From the NCBI RefSeq assembly GCF_001263795.1, contig NZ_LHUR01000012.1:124001-188000 (forward strand): a DNA stretch of 64,000 nucleotides, given 5' to 3'. Positions 62,848 through 64,000 of the stretch are shown piece by piece. The position numbers were made by a program, and so were the translations under genes. Under the pieces are notes generated by a model that made no database searches, was not told where the DNA came from, and was given only the letters and a program-made list of their open reading frames with translations. The DNA comes from Clostridium homopropionicum DSM 5847. GTDB taxonomy: Bacteria; Bacillota; Clostridia; Clostridiales; Clostridiaceae. Every line of letters starts with the position of its first letter. Within the stretch, counting starts at the first letter, position 1.

Positions 62848-64000
62848 CTATATAATTAACATGGCTACGACTGTAGTTACTGAAAGTCCAATAATTACTG
62901 GCTTCAAATTTCTCTTAGCCAATTCAAAGGCATCTACTCTACAAATTGCAGCTACAGGAATCAGTGCCCATGGGACTATAGTTCCACCTCCAACCCATAT
63001 ACCTGCTATCTGTCCAAGAGCAGTTAAAGTATCTATTCCTCCACCTATGGCTGTGGAGAACAACCTTGCAATTGAGCCTACTAGAGATATTCCTGAAAAT
63101 CCTGATCCATCTAATCCTGTAATGGCACCTGCTGATGTTAAGGTTATTGCCGCAACAGCGGAATTTACAGGAACTAAGTTTGCTAGTGCTGCACCTAAAT
63201 CATTAACTATTCCAGTAGAAGATTGAGGGAGAATCTTGCCGTAAATTTCATTGAAAGCGGAGTCTCCTAAATAGAAGAAGGCTGCCACTGGAATTACTAC
63301 TCCAAATATTTTAAAACCAAATTGCAAACCCTTTACAAGATTATTTGTTATACTCTCTAGAGACTTTTTACCGTATGATAATACAGCTATAACTGAAAGT
63401 ATAAGTATTGAAGTTCCTCCAATAAGAGCAGTTGCATCTCCACCTTGAAGTTTAGCAAAAACCATTATAATAATGTCAACAGCAAAAAGTATTAGAATAG
63501 CCATTGCTAAAACTCTTCTCACTTTTATTGAAGAAATTAAATTTAAAGATTTGTACTCTATTTCCTCCATCTCCTCTTCCTGAACAGTTAATGCACCGGA
63601 TTTAATATCCTTTCTTATCAAATAGAAAGCAGCTACAGTGGTTACTACTCCCATAGTTATAGTTAAAGGTACGCTTGCGGATATAACTTGGGATACTTCA
63701 ATTCCTGCTGCATCTGCAGTAATTTTTGGTGCAGCTTGAATAACATAATCACTAGATAATGCTATACCATGTCCAAAGATGTTCATAGCTACTGCAGCTC
63801 CCATGGCAGGAAGTCCAGCTTTTCTAGCTATTGGTATAAGTAGCGCTCCAACTAGAGCAACAGCTGGTGATGGCCAGAAGAACCAGGAAATTGTCATCAT
63901 AACAAGTCCTATAACCCAAAAAGCTACCCCATAGGATTTAATGATTTTTTTAAAGGGTGATACTAGCTCTTGATTTATTCCTGACTCAACTAAAAGATTA
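62848..64000 (-). CDS. Polytopic membrane permease of unassigned family (5' end outside window)
   Basis: The minus-strand frame is open from 64000 to its stop at 62848, about 383 residues. An internal ATG at 63900 is not the start, because in-frame hydrophobic sequence continues upstream. It shows around nine hydrophobic segments and conserved-looking loops (MNIFGHGIALSSDYVIQAAPK, AITGLDGSGFSGISLVGS, WVGGGTIVPWALIPVAAICRVDAFELAKRNLKP). The general look is of the ion-transporter superfamily of organic-acid carriers. It stands near a putative lactate module but does not resemble LctP well, so the substrate is left open. Confidence 0.75.
   Translation of the reverse strand, partial: NLLVESGINQELVSPFKKIIKSYGVAFWVIGLVMMTISWFFWPSPAVALVGALLIPIARKAGLPAMGAAVAMNIFGHGIALSSDYVIQAAPKITADAAGIEVSQVISASVPLTITMGVVTTVAAFYLIRKDIKSGALTVQEEEMEEIEYKSLNLISSIKVRRVLAMAILILFAVDIIIMVFAKLQGGDATALIGGTSILILSVIAVLSYGKKSLESITNNLVKGLQFGFKIFGVVIPVAAFFYLGDSAFNEIYGKILPQSSTGIVNDLGAALANLVPVNSAVAAITLTSAGAITGLDGSGFSGISLVGSIARLFSTAIGGGIDTLTALGQIAGIWVGGGTIVPWALIPVAAICRVDAFELAKRNLKPVIIGLSVTTVVAMLII

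Noticed and set aside
62848-64000. L-lactate permease (LctP) identification
   Set aside because: Tempting because of the nearby lactate module, but the visible sequence does not match LctP landmarks that I know, so the family was left open.

Overview
The window is AT-rich, compactly organised DNA from a strictly anaerobic, low-GC Firmicute, most likely Clostridium sensu stricto. Support: AGA/ATA-rich codon use in most genes, GGAGG-type ribosome binding sites, a T-box leader, a tmRNA tag ending in ALAA, a butyryl-CoA-dehydrogenase-type enzyme with EtfAB, and many ferredoxin-type proteins. The species cannot be fixed from sequence alone.

Layout. 1-3.9 kb: 3' part of a 7TM hybrid sensor kinase gene that leaves the window, a DHA2-type efflux pump and a transporter remnant. 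4-5.3 kb: a coiled-coil protein built from seven 42-bp repeats, then folE. 5.4-10.7 kb: a formate dehydrogenase operon (fdhA with active-site Cys, two AsrA/AsrB-like electron-transfer subunits, mobA, fdhD). 10.8-16.5 kb: membrane glycosyltransferases (PMT type, GtrB/GtrA pair, PIG-V type, processive GT2). 16.6-36.0 kb: a roughly 19-kb run of minus-strand genes forming one metabolic programme. It covers sulfate import (sbp, cysTWA), activation (cysDN), APS reduction by a dissimilatory-type AprAB, siroheme sulfite reduction, sulfide transfer through a ThiS-like carrier (JAMM protease, ThiF-like enzyme, TusA-like protein, thioredoxin) to MetY, and synthesis of the siroheme cofactor (hemA, sirC/met8-like, hemC, cobA-hemD, hemB, hemL). 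36.4-41.7 kb: greA, then a DcuSR/CitAB-type two-component system, a KdgT-family permease and malic enzyme. 41.9-45.2 kb: two ArsA-family ATPases flanking a 76-residue protein, with a MarR regulator and a shared repeated operator. 45.4-50.9 kb: a T-box with overlapping Glu/Asn specifier possibilities, followed by aspS-gatCAB. 51-54.7 kb: an iron(III)-type ABC transporter behind a Fur-like box. 55.1-59.5 kb: etfB-etfA-glcD-acd, probably a lactate/acyl-CoA electron-bifurcation module. 60-61.6 kb: an orphan CrtI-like flavoprotein. 61.9-62.5 kb: an ssrA (tmRNA) gene whose T-loop is interrupted by a 283-nt group I intron. 62.8-64 kb: the end of an unassigned membrane permease.

The most notable systems are the intron-split tmRNA, the integrated sulfate-to-homocysteine cluster using protein thiocarboxylate chemistry together with its own siroheme supply, the two-codon T-box and the twin ArsA locus. 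All functions are read from sequence motifs and recalled family knowledge; no database search was run.
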